From: Bog-473 sp963840435
GTDB taxonomy: Bacteria > Actinomycetota > Acidimicrobiia > Acidimicrobiales > RAAP-2
Length of the DNA: 64,000 nucleotides
Assembly: GCA_963840435.1 (NCBI GenBank)
Contig: CAWIYY010000010.1
Span: forward strand, 310,001 to 374,000
Direction: 5' to 3'
Part shown: piece after piece, positions 8,780-16,742 of the stretch
How the letters are laid out: the number at the start of each line of letters is the position of its first letter
Numbering within the stretch: position 1 is the stretch's first letter
Made by a program: the position numbers and the translations under genes
The notes under the pieces: model-generated
The model's input: the letters and a program-made list of their open reading frames with translations, nothing else
Databases searched by the model: none
Told to the model about the DNA's origin: nothing

Positions 8780-10258
8780 ATGTCGGTTTCGAGACGTCCT
8801 GCGGCACGACGGAGGCTGTGTCTCGCCGGGACACTCGCCGTGCTGTGCGCCATGGCGACACCGATCATCCTCGCACCCACGGTCGCAGCGGCCGCTACCC
8901 CGGTCCCGACTGCCTACGTCTCTGAATCCTCGACGACCCCCAACCTGATCGACGCCTTCGACACCTCCTCCGGCTCGTGGCTCGCAGGCGATATCCCAAC
9001 GGGTGGCACGTACCAGGCATCCGGCCTGGCCATCGCTCCTGACGGTTCGGACGTGTACGTCACGGGGAACGACTTCGAAGGCGCCACCAAGGGCTCACTC
9101 AGCGTCATCGCCACCGCAAGCGGTACCGCCGTGGCCCAGATCGCCCTGCCCGAGAGCCCGATCGGGCCGATCGCCGTCACACCCAACGGGGCGGCGGCCT
9201 ACATGGTGGCCGAGCGTGACGTCGTCCCGGTCGACCTCTCGACACGGACCGCCGGCACGCCCATCCCGACTCCGATCACCGCGGGCGGTGCGGACCTGGG
9301 AATCGCCGTCTCCACCAACGGGAAGACGGCGTACGTGCCCACTTCCGAGATGGGACCGTGCACCTCAGCGACAACCTGCTACGGCGTGGTCTTCACCATC
9401 GACCTGACCAACGACACCGTCGGGCAGGTCGACGTCCCCGACTACGTGGGCACGTGGCCCGACGGAGCCCAAGAAGGCCTCTCCGGTGGGATCGCCATCG
9501 CCCCTCAGGGGACGACGGCCTTCGTCGTCTTCAACGACTCGGGCGTCCAGGAGCCAGGGTGGGTGACACCCATCAACACGGCCACGAACACCGTCGGTTC
9601 ACCGATCCCGGCCGGGGTCGCGCCCAGCCTGATCGTGATCACGCCGAACGGGAAGACGGCCTATGTGAACAATTCCTTCAGCAACAATGCAGTGACGGGC
9701 GTCACGCCCATCGACCTCACGACCGACACCGCTGAGGCCCAGATCCCGAGACCCGCCTGTCCCTCGGGCAGCGGGTCCTTCCTCGGACCCATGGCCATCG
9801 TCCCGAGCGGGGCCACCCTCTATCTGATGTGCACGCTCACCAGCCAGATGGTTGCCATCGACACCGCGACCAACACAGCCGGCTCTCCCGGCGCGTCGCC
9901 CTCCACCTACGGAACTCCCACCGGAGCCGCCATCCTTCCCGACCAGGCCCCGACGGCCCTGTTCAAGGCGAAGCCGGCTCCGTCCGGCTCACCCACCAAG
10001 TTCAATGCGTCGTCCTCGTCATCGCCAGTAGGGACGATCGTCTCCTACAGCTGGAAGTTCGGTGACGGCACCACAGCGACGACAACGCACCCCAAGATCA
10101 GCCACACCTACGCCACAGCGGGCACCTTTGCGGTCGTTCTCACCGTCGTCAATTCGCAAGGTACCTCCACGAAGGAAGTCTTCACAGGAAACACCGTGTC
10201 GAACAACGGTGGACCATCGGCAAAGATCACCAAGCACGTGGCGATCCCTGCCGGCTGA
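8780..10258 (+). CDS. Secreted YVTN-type beta-propeller protein with a C-terminal PKD domain
   Basis: The 492-residue product begins with a basic stretch and hydrophobic signal peptide ending near ATPIILAPTVAAAATPV, so it should be exported. Repeats such as IAPDGSDVYVT, VTPNGAAAYMV, VSTNGKTAYVP and ITPNGKTAYVN mark a seven-bladed YVTN/lactonase-like propeller. Residues about 400-485 form a PKD domain with the hallmark SYSWKFGDGT and HTYATAGTFAVVLTV. ATG at 8780 is preferred over an in-frame upstream start because GAGAGG precedes it at good spacing. Function is likely extracellular binding; no catalytic residues are apparent. Confidence 0.85.
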   Translation: MSVSRRPAARRRLCLAGTLAVLCAMATPIILAPTVAAAATPVPTAYVSESSTTPNLIDAFDTSSGSWLAGDIPTGGTYQASGLAIAPDGSDVYVTGNDFEGATKGSLSVIATASGTAVAQIALPESPIGPIAVTPNGAAAYMVAERDVVPVDLSTRTAGTPIPTPITAGGADLGIAVSTNGKTAYVPTSEMGPCTSATTCYGVVFTIDLTNDTVGQVDVPDYVGTWPDGAQEGLSGGIAIAPQGTTAFVVFNDSGVQEPGWVTPINTATNTVGSPIPAGVAPSLIVITPNGKTAYVNNSFSNNAVTGVTPIDLTTDTAEAQIPRPACPSGSGSFLGPMAIVPSGATLYLMCTLTSQMVAIDTATNTAGSPGASPSTYGTPTGAAILPDQAPTALFKAKPAPSGSPTKFNASSSSSPVGTIVSYSWKFGDGTTATTTHPKISHTYATAGTFAVVLTVVNSQGTSTKEVFTGNTVSNNGGPSAKITKHVAIPAG

Positions 10259-10558
10259 GGACGTCTCACCTCGGTTGCCGGTCGTCAAGAACGAAGACCC
10301 GGCTCCGTAGGACTCACGATCGGTCAGCCTGGACATCACGGCCGGAGACCTCGATCACCACCTCCTTCGAGGTTCTGGTCGCGCCTATACGACCAACGTC
10401 GCAAAGATCTCCGTCCTGGCCCTTCGGGGCCAATGCCATCTGTGCGCGCGTGATCGGCACCTGCGGCGCGTGTCTCGACCGGATGTTGGTCCTCGGCCGC
10501 CCGGTCACCACGGCTGACCGGCGTCACATCCGGGTCAAGACAACCCGGTCTGTCGTCA
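10259..10558. other. Region between convergent propeller genes
   Basis: This 300-base stretch separates the 3' ends of two convergent secreted-protein genes. I see no gene and no clear hairpin-plus-T-run terminator in it. Confidence 0.4.
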
Positions 10559-12088
10559 CTACGGCGCGGGGGGCGCCGGTGGCAGCCCAGCCTGACCCAT
10601 GAAGGCGAAGACCTGGTCGGTTCCGGGAAGGAGCAGCAGGCCATCGCCGACCGACGGCGTCGGGAAGTGGTTCGCATAGCCGCCGTAGGGAATCGAGACC
10701 TCTTGGTCGCCATTGGCCGGGTTGAGGCCGAACACCGAGTTGCTGTCGATCACCCAGACCAGCCCATCGGCGATGATCGGTCCGCCAGCCGCGTCGTCGC
10801 TGTCGGTCCAGAGCTGCGTCAGATACGGGGCCTTCGCCGATACCTGGATGGCCGTCACGCCATTGGGGCAGGGCAGGTACACGACCGAACCTTTCACCGC
10901 GTGCCCCCCGTCGGGATCGCCACTGCACACCGACATGGAGGCGACCTCGCCGTCCTCGCCGCCGAGATGTCCCTGACGCAGCAGATAGCCGATGTCCGTC
11001 TTGCCGACCTGGAACACGAATCCGTCCACCAGCGCGGGGTCCCCCGTTCCGAGGTCCAAGTCCCCGGCGCTGAGCGACTGCCAGTCGCTGGGATAGAAGT
11101 CCGACTCGAGCTGCATGCTTGGAGACAGCTCGAGCACTGCGTCGCTGTCGTCGTAGGGCTGGTTGGCACCGAGGTCGTAGCCGTCACCGCTCGCCACGTA
11201 GACGTTCCCGTCGGGGTCGACAACCGGAGAGCTCCCGCCCATCCACACGGCTCCGCGATCTTGGCCGGTGCCGATCTGGAAGTAGTGCAGTGCACCGCCA
11301 TTCTCCGGGATTGAGACGACGAACCCTTGGCCAGGACCGTTGGGGCCCGGACAGTCCCCAGCGTTCTGGCCGTATGCGATGACCACGTGGCCGTCGTCGA
11401 GCGCCAACCCTGGCCGCTGGAGCTGCGCGAGCTGATCCTCGCCGGCCTTTGGCATCGCCCGCTCACTCAGCTCGATCTTCCCCGTGTACAGGTTGAGCCC
11501 GAAGAGGCGATGTGAGGCCTCCACGCCATTCGACGCGGCCGGGCCGTTGATCAAGGTGTCGGCGTCGACGAAGATTTCGTGGCGAGCCAGGTCGATGACC
11601 GGAGTGCCTGTGATACCGACCTCGGGCGAGATGTCGCCGCAGGGCAGATCGTCAGAAGGCACGGGAGTGGCGAGGTGACGCGACCACAGGACCTGTCCGC
11701 TGTTGGCAGCCATGACGTAGACAGTGTCGTTCTCGGTCGCGGCGACGACCCGCCCGTCGGCGACGAGCGGTTCGCCATAGAGCTGCCCGTCGAGGACCGG
11801 CGAGGTCCAGGCTGGCTGCGATGGCGACACCGCGGTGTGGGCTGCGTGGACCCCAGTCGCTGCAGCGTTGCCGTGGTATGTGGTCCAGTTGGAACCGAAG
11901 CCGGAATGGGCCGCCGAGGCGGTCGGCGTTCCGGCGGTCGCGGTGCTGGGCCAGCCGAGCGCCGCAGCCATCAAGGCGGCCACCACAACGACGGGCAGAC
12001 GCAGATGTCTCCCCACGCTTCGCGGCAGAGTGCGGCTCATCCTCAGGGAATCCCACCGACCCGCCACACTCAGAAGCCTTTCCGCCAT
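10559..12088 (-). CDS. Secreted PQQ-type beta-propeller protein
   Basis: A 509-residue exported protein. After a signal segment (LPVVVVAALMAAALGWPSTATA) come repeated blades of the PQQ-enzyme/BamB type, such as GEPLVADGRVVAATENDTVYVMAANSG and VVDPDGNVYVASGDG. It lacks an obvious dehydrogenase calcium/PQQ site, so it is better viewed as a binding or scaffold propeller. ATG at 12088 is chosen because its leader matches that of another propeller gene starting at 19412, both reading AAAAACATGGC; ATG at 12040 is an alternative. It is convergent with the YVTN gene. Confidence 0.8.
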   Translation of the reverse strand: MAERLLSVAGRWDSLRMSRTLPRSVGRHLRLPVVVVAALMAAALGWPSTATAGTPTASAAHSGFGSNWTTYHGNAAATGVHAAHTAVSPSQPAWTSPVLDGQLYGEPLVADGRVVAATENDTVYVMAANSGQVLWSRHLATPVPSDDLPCGDISPEVGITGTPVIDLARHEIFVDADTLINGPAASNGVEASHRLFGLNLYTGKIELSERAMPKAGEDQLAQLQRPGLALDDGHVVIAYGQNAGDCPGPNGPGQGFVVSIPENGGALHYFQIGTGQDRGAVWMGGSSPVVDPDGNVYVASGDGYDLGANQPYDDSDAVLELSPSMQLESDFYPSDWQSLSAGDLDLGTGDPALVDGFVFQVGKTDIGYLLRQGHLGGEDGEVASMSVCSGDPDGGHAVKGSVVYLPCPNGVTAIQVSAKAPYLTQLWTDSDDAAGGPIIADGLVWVIDSNSVFGLNPANGDQEVSIPYGGYANHFPTPSVGDGLLLLPGTDQVFAFMGQAGLPPAPPAP

Positions 12089-12111
12089 GTTTTTCCCGTC
12101 TGTGTTCGCGA
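12086..12111 (-). promoter_or_regulatory. Conserved leader shared with the propeller gene at 19412
   Basis: On the plus strand this reads CCATGTTTTTCCCGTCTGTG, then TTCGCGA; the other copy reads CCATGTTTTTTGCCGCCTGC, then GTTCGTGA. The two match at most positions immediately upstream of both start codons although the coding sequences have diverged. It may be a translational or regulatory leader, or a remnant of gene duplication. Confidence 0.55.
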
Positions 12112-12880
12112 CCACCAACCCGATGGCAGCGCGAGATTAGCGTCCTGAGATACGCGCACCGACCAGTCATGTGGTGCGACCGCCCTTCGTTGCACCACAA
12201 GCGAAAGGTATCTTCACGCGACAACGCGTCGCGACTGTCCGTGACAGTTCCGTGGCAACGACGCTGCACCATCTGCTGTCGCGTCGTCGATGTGAATGGG
12301 CTGAGAGCATGCGATGAGGAACTCGATTTCGTCGGACTCGACGAGGGTGGCGAAGTCCTCACCAAGACCGTCGACGTCGTCACACGGACGACCGCATGCG
12401 ACCCCTTCAGGCGACCTCGGCTTCGAACCGAGTCCCATGTGCAGGCCGCATCGAGTGAACCTGATGATGAGCTGGGACAGCACGGTGTGTTCCCGAGTTC
12501 CGCAGTGCGCGGGTACTAGTTGCCAGGTGTCCCTGAGAGTCCGTGTTGTGTCTGCCCGCGCGCTGTCGCGGTCGATACCTCGTCTCGTCCGGCCCGCGCA
12601 CCCCAAAGCAGCAGGCGTCCAGCACCGACGGGATCCCGTCGATATTGACAGGGCACGTCTTGTCCCAGTTCTCTCAGGGGAGCCACTGCTCTCCGGCCTG
12701 CGTGATACGCAGCGAGGACCATCACCCCAGGTCAGAACGTTGGACGCGCACCCGGTCTTGTTCGAGCGCAGCTCCGGTAGGAGTGTCGCTGGGGCTGGTG
12801 GGTCTCGGTGCGATCGTCGCCTCGGCCCGTCCTGGGCGAGGTTTTCTCTGACGCTCCGACCGAGACGCCGTACCTCTCGT
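12112..12880. other. Intergenic region without a supported gene
   Basis: Several overlapping frames exist but none has domain motifs, a ribosome site or typical codon use. The longest, on the minus strand from 12939 to 12214, is low-complexity at its start and I do not accept it as a gene. Confidence 0.4.
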
Positions 12881-13105
12881 AAGTGAACGTGCCGAGGGAG
12901 AGCGGGCGGATCAACACGCCGCCGCTGGCGGGCACACACTCGGTACCCGCCCAGTCGCGCTCGAGCGCGCAGAGGTCACGAAGGTGATCTTGGTCGGAGC
13001 CACGACTGCGGGGCTCAGCGCTCCGTTGCGGAACTTAACGGTCGTGTCACCAATGAGGTTTGTCCCCGTGATGGTCATCCTGGTCCCTCCGCCGGACGGG
13101 ATAAC
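12881..13105 (-). pseudogene. Remnant of an IPT/TIG domain protein
   Basis: Read on the minus strand, this stretch gives SGGGTRMTITGTNLIGDTTV followed by KFRNGALSPAVVAPTKITFVT, which is a clear IPT/TIG fold signature (G-GT-VTITGTNL...V-F). A shift of frame then leads to LIRPLSLGTFTYER, resembling the usual FTY ending of a TIG domain. There is no start codon or signal peptide; the remnant begins directly after the stop codon of the SnoaL-like gene. It is best explained as the decayed end of a larger surface protein. Confidence 0.5.
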
Positions 13106-13579
13106 CTAGCCGTCGACGAACTCGATTAACTGGACCGGTTCACCTTCGCCGAACACCTGCGCCCAACCGCCCCGTGTGTCCATGTATTCACGGATCCGCC
13201 ACACCTTGGCATCGCGGACCTCGTAGACGAAGCAGTAGTCGTTCACGTAGGGACGGTCGTTGGGAAGGATGGCCGAGAGCCGGTGCTCGACAATCACGAC
13301 GTCGCCCTCGGCCACCATCGTCCGAAACTCGTTCTCGACGTCTCCGAAGAAGCGGTTGAAGTTGTGCGCCATGAACGCCACGATGGCGTCGCGATCGAGG
13401 TCGTTGGCGCCACGCGGCGCTCCCGCGTCCTCGGCCCGACCAAGTCCGAGTCCGACCTGTGTCGCGTTGCCCGCTGGAGCAGTCCAGACCACTTCGTCAT
13501 GCAGCAAGTCGGCGATTTGATTCGCATCTCCGGATACGTACGCGCCGTACAGCGCCATGACTGTCTGCTTTGAATCCAT
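13106..13579 (-). CDS. SnoaL-like (NTF2-fold) protein
   Basis: A 157-residue protein of the ketosteroid isomerase/SnoaL type: MDSKQTVMALYGAYVSGDANQIADLLHDEVVW is the typical opening helix and strand, and FEGEP-like and YCFVYEVRDAKVWRIREYMDT segments form the closing sheet. These cone-shaped proteins bind or isomerise small hydrophobic molecules. The longer frame upstream to 13879 is Arg-rich and not part of the fold, so ATG at 13579 with GGGGAC upstream is used. It sits beside a TetR/ABC exporter locus but is separated from it, so a link is only possible. Confidence 0.82.
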   Translation of the reverse strand: MDSKQTVMALYGAYVSGDANQIADLLHDEVVWTAPAGNATQVGLGLGRAEDAGAPRGANDLDRDAIVAFMAHNFNRFFGDVENEFRTMVAEGDVVIVEHRLSAILPNDRPYVNDYCFVYEVRDAKVWRIREYMDTRGGWAQVFGEGEPVQLIEFVDG

Positions 13580-13853
13580 GTCGTCCCCGGACTTTGCTGG
13601 TTGGTCTGGCACATCGTACGGATGCCCCTCGACACGCGCTGGCGGATTCCGGACACGATTGTCTTCACGCAGTGCCAGGAGCCGGGTGATGCCCATGTAC
13701 CGCGTCCGTCGTGGCGGCCTGAATGCACGCCCGCTGAAGTCTCGAACACCCCTCGTCAATGAAGTCCGAGGACGCGTCTTCCTCTGCGGTTGAGCCGACA
13801 GGCGCCACCTTGGCCAAGCGCAGATTCTCCAAGATGGTCGCCGGGTGGAGCAG

Positions 13854-14477
13854 TCAATCGACCGGGTCTCCCAAGCCACGCGCGACGAATGCGATGGCCG
13901 CTTCGATGAACTCGTCGTCGACCATCTCCGGCTGGAGAACGCGCAGTTGGCCGATGCCGCGGAAGAGGATCTCGACGAGTCTCGCTGTCTGAAGCGGCGA
14001 CTTCAGAGGTTCGACGCCCACGCGCTCATTCTCGGACTGCAGGATCTGAGCGAGAGCTCGCGCTCCTTCGTCGTCGATGCGTATCAGCTGCTCTCGAACG
14101 ACCGGATTGCGCGCCGCGTAGAGCCAGAACTCCTGATACAGCACGCTGAAGTTGCTGCCCGATTGTTTCGTTTGATCCCGGATCAGGCCAACGAAGTCCG
14201 AAATCCGGTTTTCCGGCGGCGCCTTTGAGTCCGTCAGCGTCGCTCGAAGAGCGTCCATCTCCCGGTCGAAGTTCGCCTTGAACAAGGCGAGGAACAGGTC
14301 CTCCTTGTTCTTGAAATTCGAGTACACGGCTCCCTTGGTGAAGCCGGCGACCGCCGCCACCTCATCGAGCGACGCCCCGTGGAAACCACGCTCGGCGAAG
14401 ACCTCAGCGGCTGCCGCCAGCAGATGGTCCCGTGTCTGCTGACGACGTCGCTCGGGAGTGAGAGGTTGAAGAGCCAT
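13854..14477 (-). CDS. TetR-family transcription repressor
   Basis: A 207-residue regulator. Residues about 10-60 hold the TetR helix-turn-helix (RDHLLAAAAEVFAERGFHGA, then SLDEVAAVAGFTKGAVYSNFKNKEDLF), and the rest is a helical ligand-binding domain. It is divergent from a DrrA-type ATPase gene starting at 14517, and the 39 bases between them hold repeated AGTCAG[C/T]AT elements. The arrangement suggests it represses both itself and the exporter until a toxic ligand binds. Confidence 0.93.
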   Translation of the reverse strand: MALQPLTPERRRQQTRDHLLAAAAEVFAERGFHGASLDEVAAVAGFTKGAVYSNFKNKEDLFLALFKANFDREMDALRATLTDSKAPPENRISDFVGLIRDQTKQSGSNFSVLYQEFWLYAARNPVVREQLIRIDDEGARALAQILQSENERVGVEPLKSPLQTARLVEILFRGIGQLRVLQPEMVDDEFIEAAIAFVARGLGDPVD

Positions 14478-14490
14478 AGGTTGCGCTACC

Positions 14491-14518
14491 AGTCAGCATA
14501 GTAAATACTAGTCAGTAT
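14491..14518. promoter_or_regulatory. TetR operator candidate between regulator and exporter
   Basis: AGTCAGCAT (14491-14499) and AGTCAGTAT (14510-14518) are direct repeats 19 bases apart. The second lies in the palindrome ATACTAGTCAGTAT (14505-14518), whose arms are ATACT/AGTAT and which overlaps the exporter's start codon. Confidence 0.6.
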
Positions 14519-15533
14519 GAGTGATTCCAGCGGGTACGCTCCCAGGGCAACGGCCCATTCCGCCCTGGAGCGGCAGGGCGCGGACGAAGCTGTTCTGACC
14601 ACAGGGCTGGTCCGACGGTTCGGCTCGACCGTTGCGGTCGATGGTCTCGATCTCTGCGTCCGTCGGGGGGAGATCTATGGATTCCTGGGGCCTAATGGGG
14701 CCGGCAAGTCGACGGTGGTGCGGATTCTGTGCACGCTGCTCAAGCCCAGCGCAGGGACGGCGTCGGTGGCCGGGTACGACGTCGCTCAGGATCCGAAATC
14801 GGTTCGCCTGCGGATTGGCGTCGCCCTCCAGGATGCGGCGATCGACGACCGGCAGACGGGGCGCGAGCTGCTCACGCTGCAAGGTCGCCTCTACGGGCTG
14901 CGTGCCGCTCAGATCCGGATGCGACTCGGGGAAGTCCTCGATCTGGTCGATATCGGTGCCGCCATCGATCGGCGCATCGGCACCTACTCGGGGGGAATGA
15001 AGAGGCGTCTTGACCTGGCCGCCGCTTTGGTCCATAACCCCGAGGTCCTGTTCCTCGATGAGCCCACCACGGGACTCGACCCCCACAGCCGGATGGCGGT
15101 CTGGTCCGAAGTCAGCAGACTGAACCGTGAGCTTGGCATGACCATCTTCCTGACGACGCAATACCTGGAGGAAGCCGACACCCTGGCCGACCGGGTGGGG
15201 ATCATCTCGTCGGGCCAGCTGGTGGTGGAAGGTTCCCCCACCGCTCTGAAGCATTCGGTGGGCCACGACGTGATCGTGGCCGAGGTCGAGGGAGATGGCA
15301 CGGAACCAATCGACGAATTGCGCTCCATCGAGGGGATCCAGGCAGCGTGGAGCGACGTTGGCACGATCACCGTCAACAGCCCTGACGGACCGGCGGCCCT
15401 GGGTGCGGTTGCAGTGGCTCTGGGCCGATCCGGGTTGCACATCAGGAGCCTCACGATGAGGACCCCGACCCTGGACGACGTCTTCATGGAGACCACCGGT
15501 ACTCGAATTGAGCAGGAAGAGGTCCACGCGTGA
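14517..15533 (+). CDS. DrrA-type ABC exporter ATPase
   Basis: A 338-residue ATP-binding subunit that would power a two-gene drug or lipid exporter. It has Walker A GPNGAGKST (about 58-66), signature YSGGMKRRLDLAAAL, Walker B LFLDEPTTGLDP, and a C-terminal extension with LTMRTPTLDDVFMETTG, typical of DrrA-like proteins. The ATG at 14517 has no ribosome-binding sequence and coincides with the operator, so translation may be leaderless. It overlaps the permease gene by four bases (GTGA) and is controlled, by position, by the divergent TetR. Confidence 0.94.
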   Translation: MSDSSGYAPRATAHSALERQGADEAVLTTGLVRRFGSTVAVDGLDLCVRRGEIYGFLGPNGAGKSTVVRILCTLLKPSAGTASVAGYDVAQDPKSVRLRIGVALQDAAIDDRQTGRELLTLQGRLYGLRAAQIRMRLGEVLDLVDIGAAIDRRIGTYSGGMKRRLDLAAALVHNPEVLFLDEPTTGLDPHSRMAVWSEVSRLNRELGMTIFLTTQYLEEADTLADRVGIISSGQLVVEGSPTALKHSVGHDVIVAEVEGDGTEPIDELRSIEGIQAAWSDVGTITVNSPDGPAALGAVAVALGRSGLHIRSLTMRTPTLDDVFMETTGTRIEQEEVHA

Positions 15534-16324
15534 CCACGGCCGAGGCAGCCGGCGTCATGGCGCGAGAGGCAGGATTTCTCCAAGACGTGCGGTCGGTCGC
15601 CGGCCGGGCTCTCCGCCAAATCCCGAGGGAACCCGCCGCGGTCATTCCGGCTGTCTTCGTCCCGGCGTTCTTCTACGCGGTCAACCTCGGGGCCCTCGAG
15701 AAGTTGGCCGGCACGACCCTCGACTACAAGGCGTTCCTCCTCCCCATGGCGATTGCCTTCGCGGTCACCGGCATGTCGAGAGCACCCGCGCTCGTGACCG
15801 ATATCCAGGGCGGCTACTTCGACCGGCTGTGTATGACTCCGATCAGACGGTCTGCACTCCTGCTCGGCCTAATGGTGGCTGACGTGGCCGTGATCGTCGC
15901 ACTCTGCGTGCCGGTGCTGGTCATTGGAGCCATCGTTGGGGTGCGATTCGCCTCCGGCCTACCGGGACTCCTGGTCTTCGTCGGGTTCTCGGCGCTCTGG
16001 GGTTTGGCTTTCACCGGCTTTCCCTATGCGGTGGCACTGAAAACGGGAAGTCCCGCTGCGGTGAATGCGTGCTACGTGCTCTTCTTCCCGCTGTTCTTCC
16101 TCACCGACGCCGTCGTTCCCAAGCAACTGCTCACTGGGTGGTTCTCTGCTATTGCCACGTACAACCCGGTCACCTATCTCCTCGGCGCGCTGCGGTCGCT
16201 CATCACATCGGGGTGGCAAATCGGTGCGCTGTTGGAGGGATTGGCCGCAGTGGCGGGGCTGGCGCTGGTCGGTATCTCGCTCGCCCTGACGGCGCTCCGG
16301 GCAAGGATCCGAATGGGAGACTGA
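15530..16324 (+). CDS. DrrB-type ABC exporter permease
   Basis: A 264-residue ABC-2 type membrane subunit with about six hydrophobic segments and the family stretch LLTGWFSAIATYNPVTYLLGALRSL near the C-terminus. Its GTG start overlaps the stop of the ATPase gene, which implies coupled translation and a fixed ratio of subunits. The transported compound is unknown; DrrAB relatives export antibiotics and lipids. Confidence 0.93.
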   Translation: MTTAEAAGVMAREAGFLQDVRSVAGRALRQIPREPAAVIPAVFVPAFFYAVNLGALEKLAGTTLDYKAFLLPMAIAFAVTGMSRAPALVTDIQGGYFDRLCMTPIRRSALLLGLMVADVAVIVALCVPVLVIGAIVGVRFASGLPGLLVFVGFSALWGLAFTGFPYAVALKTGSPAAVNACYVLFFPLFFLTDAVVPKQLLTGWFSAIATYNPVTYLLGALRSLITSGWQIGALLEGLAAVAGLALVGISLALTALRARIRMGD

Positions 16325-16742
16325 GTCGCCCTCGAGAACCACGACGGTCAGGGACGTACCAGGCCGATCGAGTGCCGCCAATGCGTCAGCATCAAAGGTC
16401 CAATCCGGAGCAATTCAGGAGTTCTCGACCGGCCGGCGGGCTGGCAACGCAACAAGCTCATCTCTGACGAGCGGGGAGAACCTGTTCTTCGAAAACTGCG
16501 CCGTCATGGATAACGGATCCGAATCCGTTGAGCGCAGCGACAGTAAATCGATCCACTGACCACCGGCCGCGCGCCCACCCGATACACACGCGCGAGTTCA
16601 ATGCGCTTCGTGAGGCGCAAATGCAGCCCGTGAGCCCGAATCTCGTCTCCCAGATCCCAAGGCGCTGGTCATTCAAAATCCGAGAACGACTCGTTGGCCC
16701 GCGAGAGTTTGAGACAGCTCCGCCTCCCGAGGCGTGTTGGAA
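16325..16742. other. Region between convergent ABC permease and propeller genes
   Basis: 418 bases with no supported gene, RNA or terminator. The small frames on both strands lack motifs. Confidence 0.4.

Noticed and set aside
12214..12939. 241-residue frame on the minus strand in the large gap
   Set aside because: No motif, no ribosome site, unusual composition; only its neighbour region (12881-13105) shows a recognisable domain trace in another frame.
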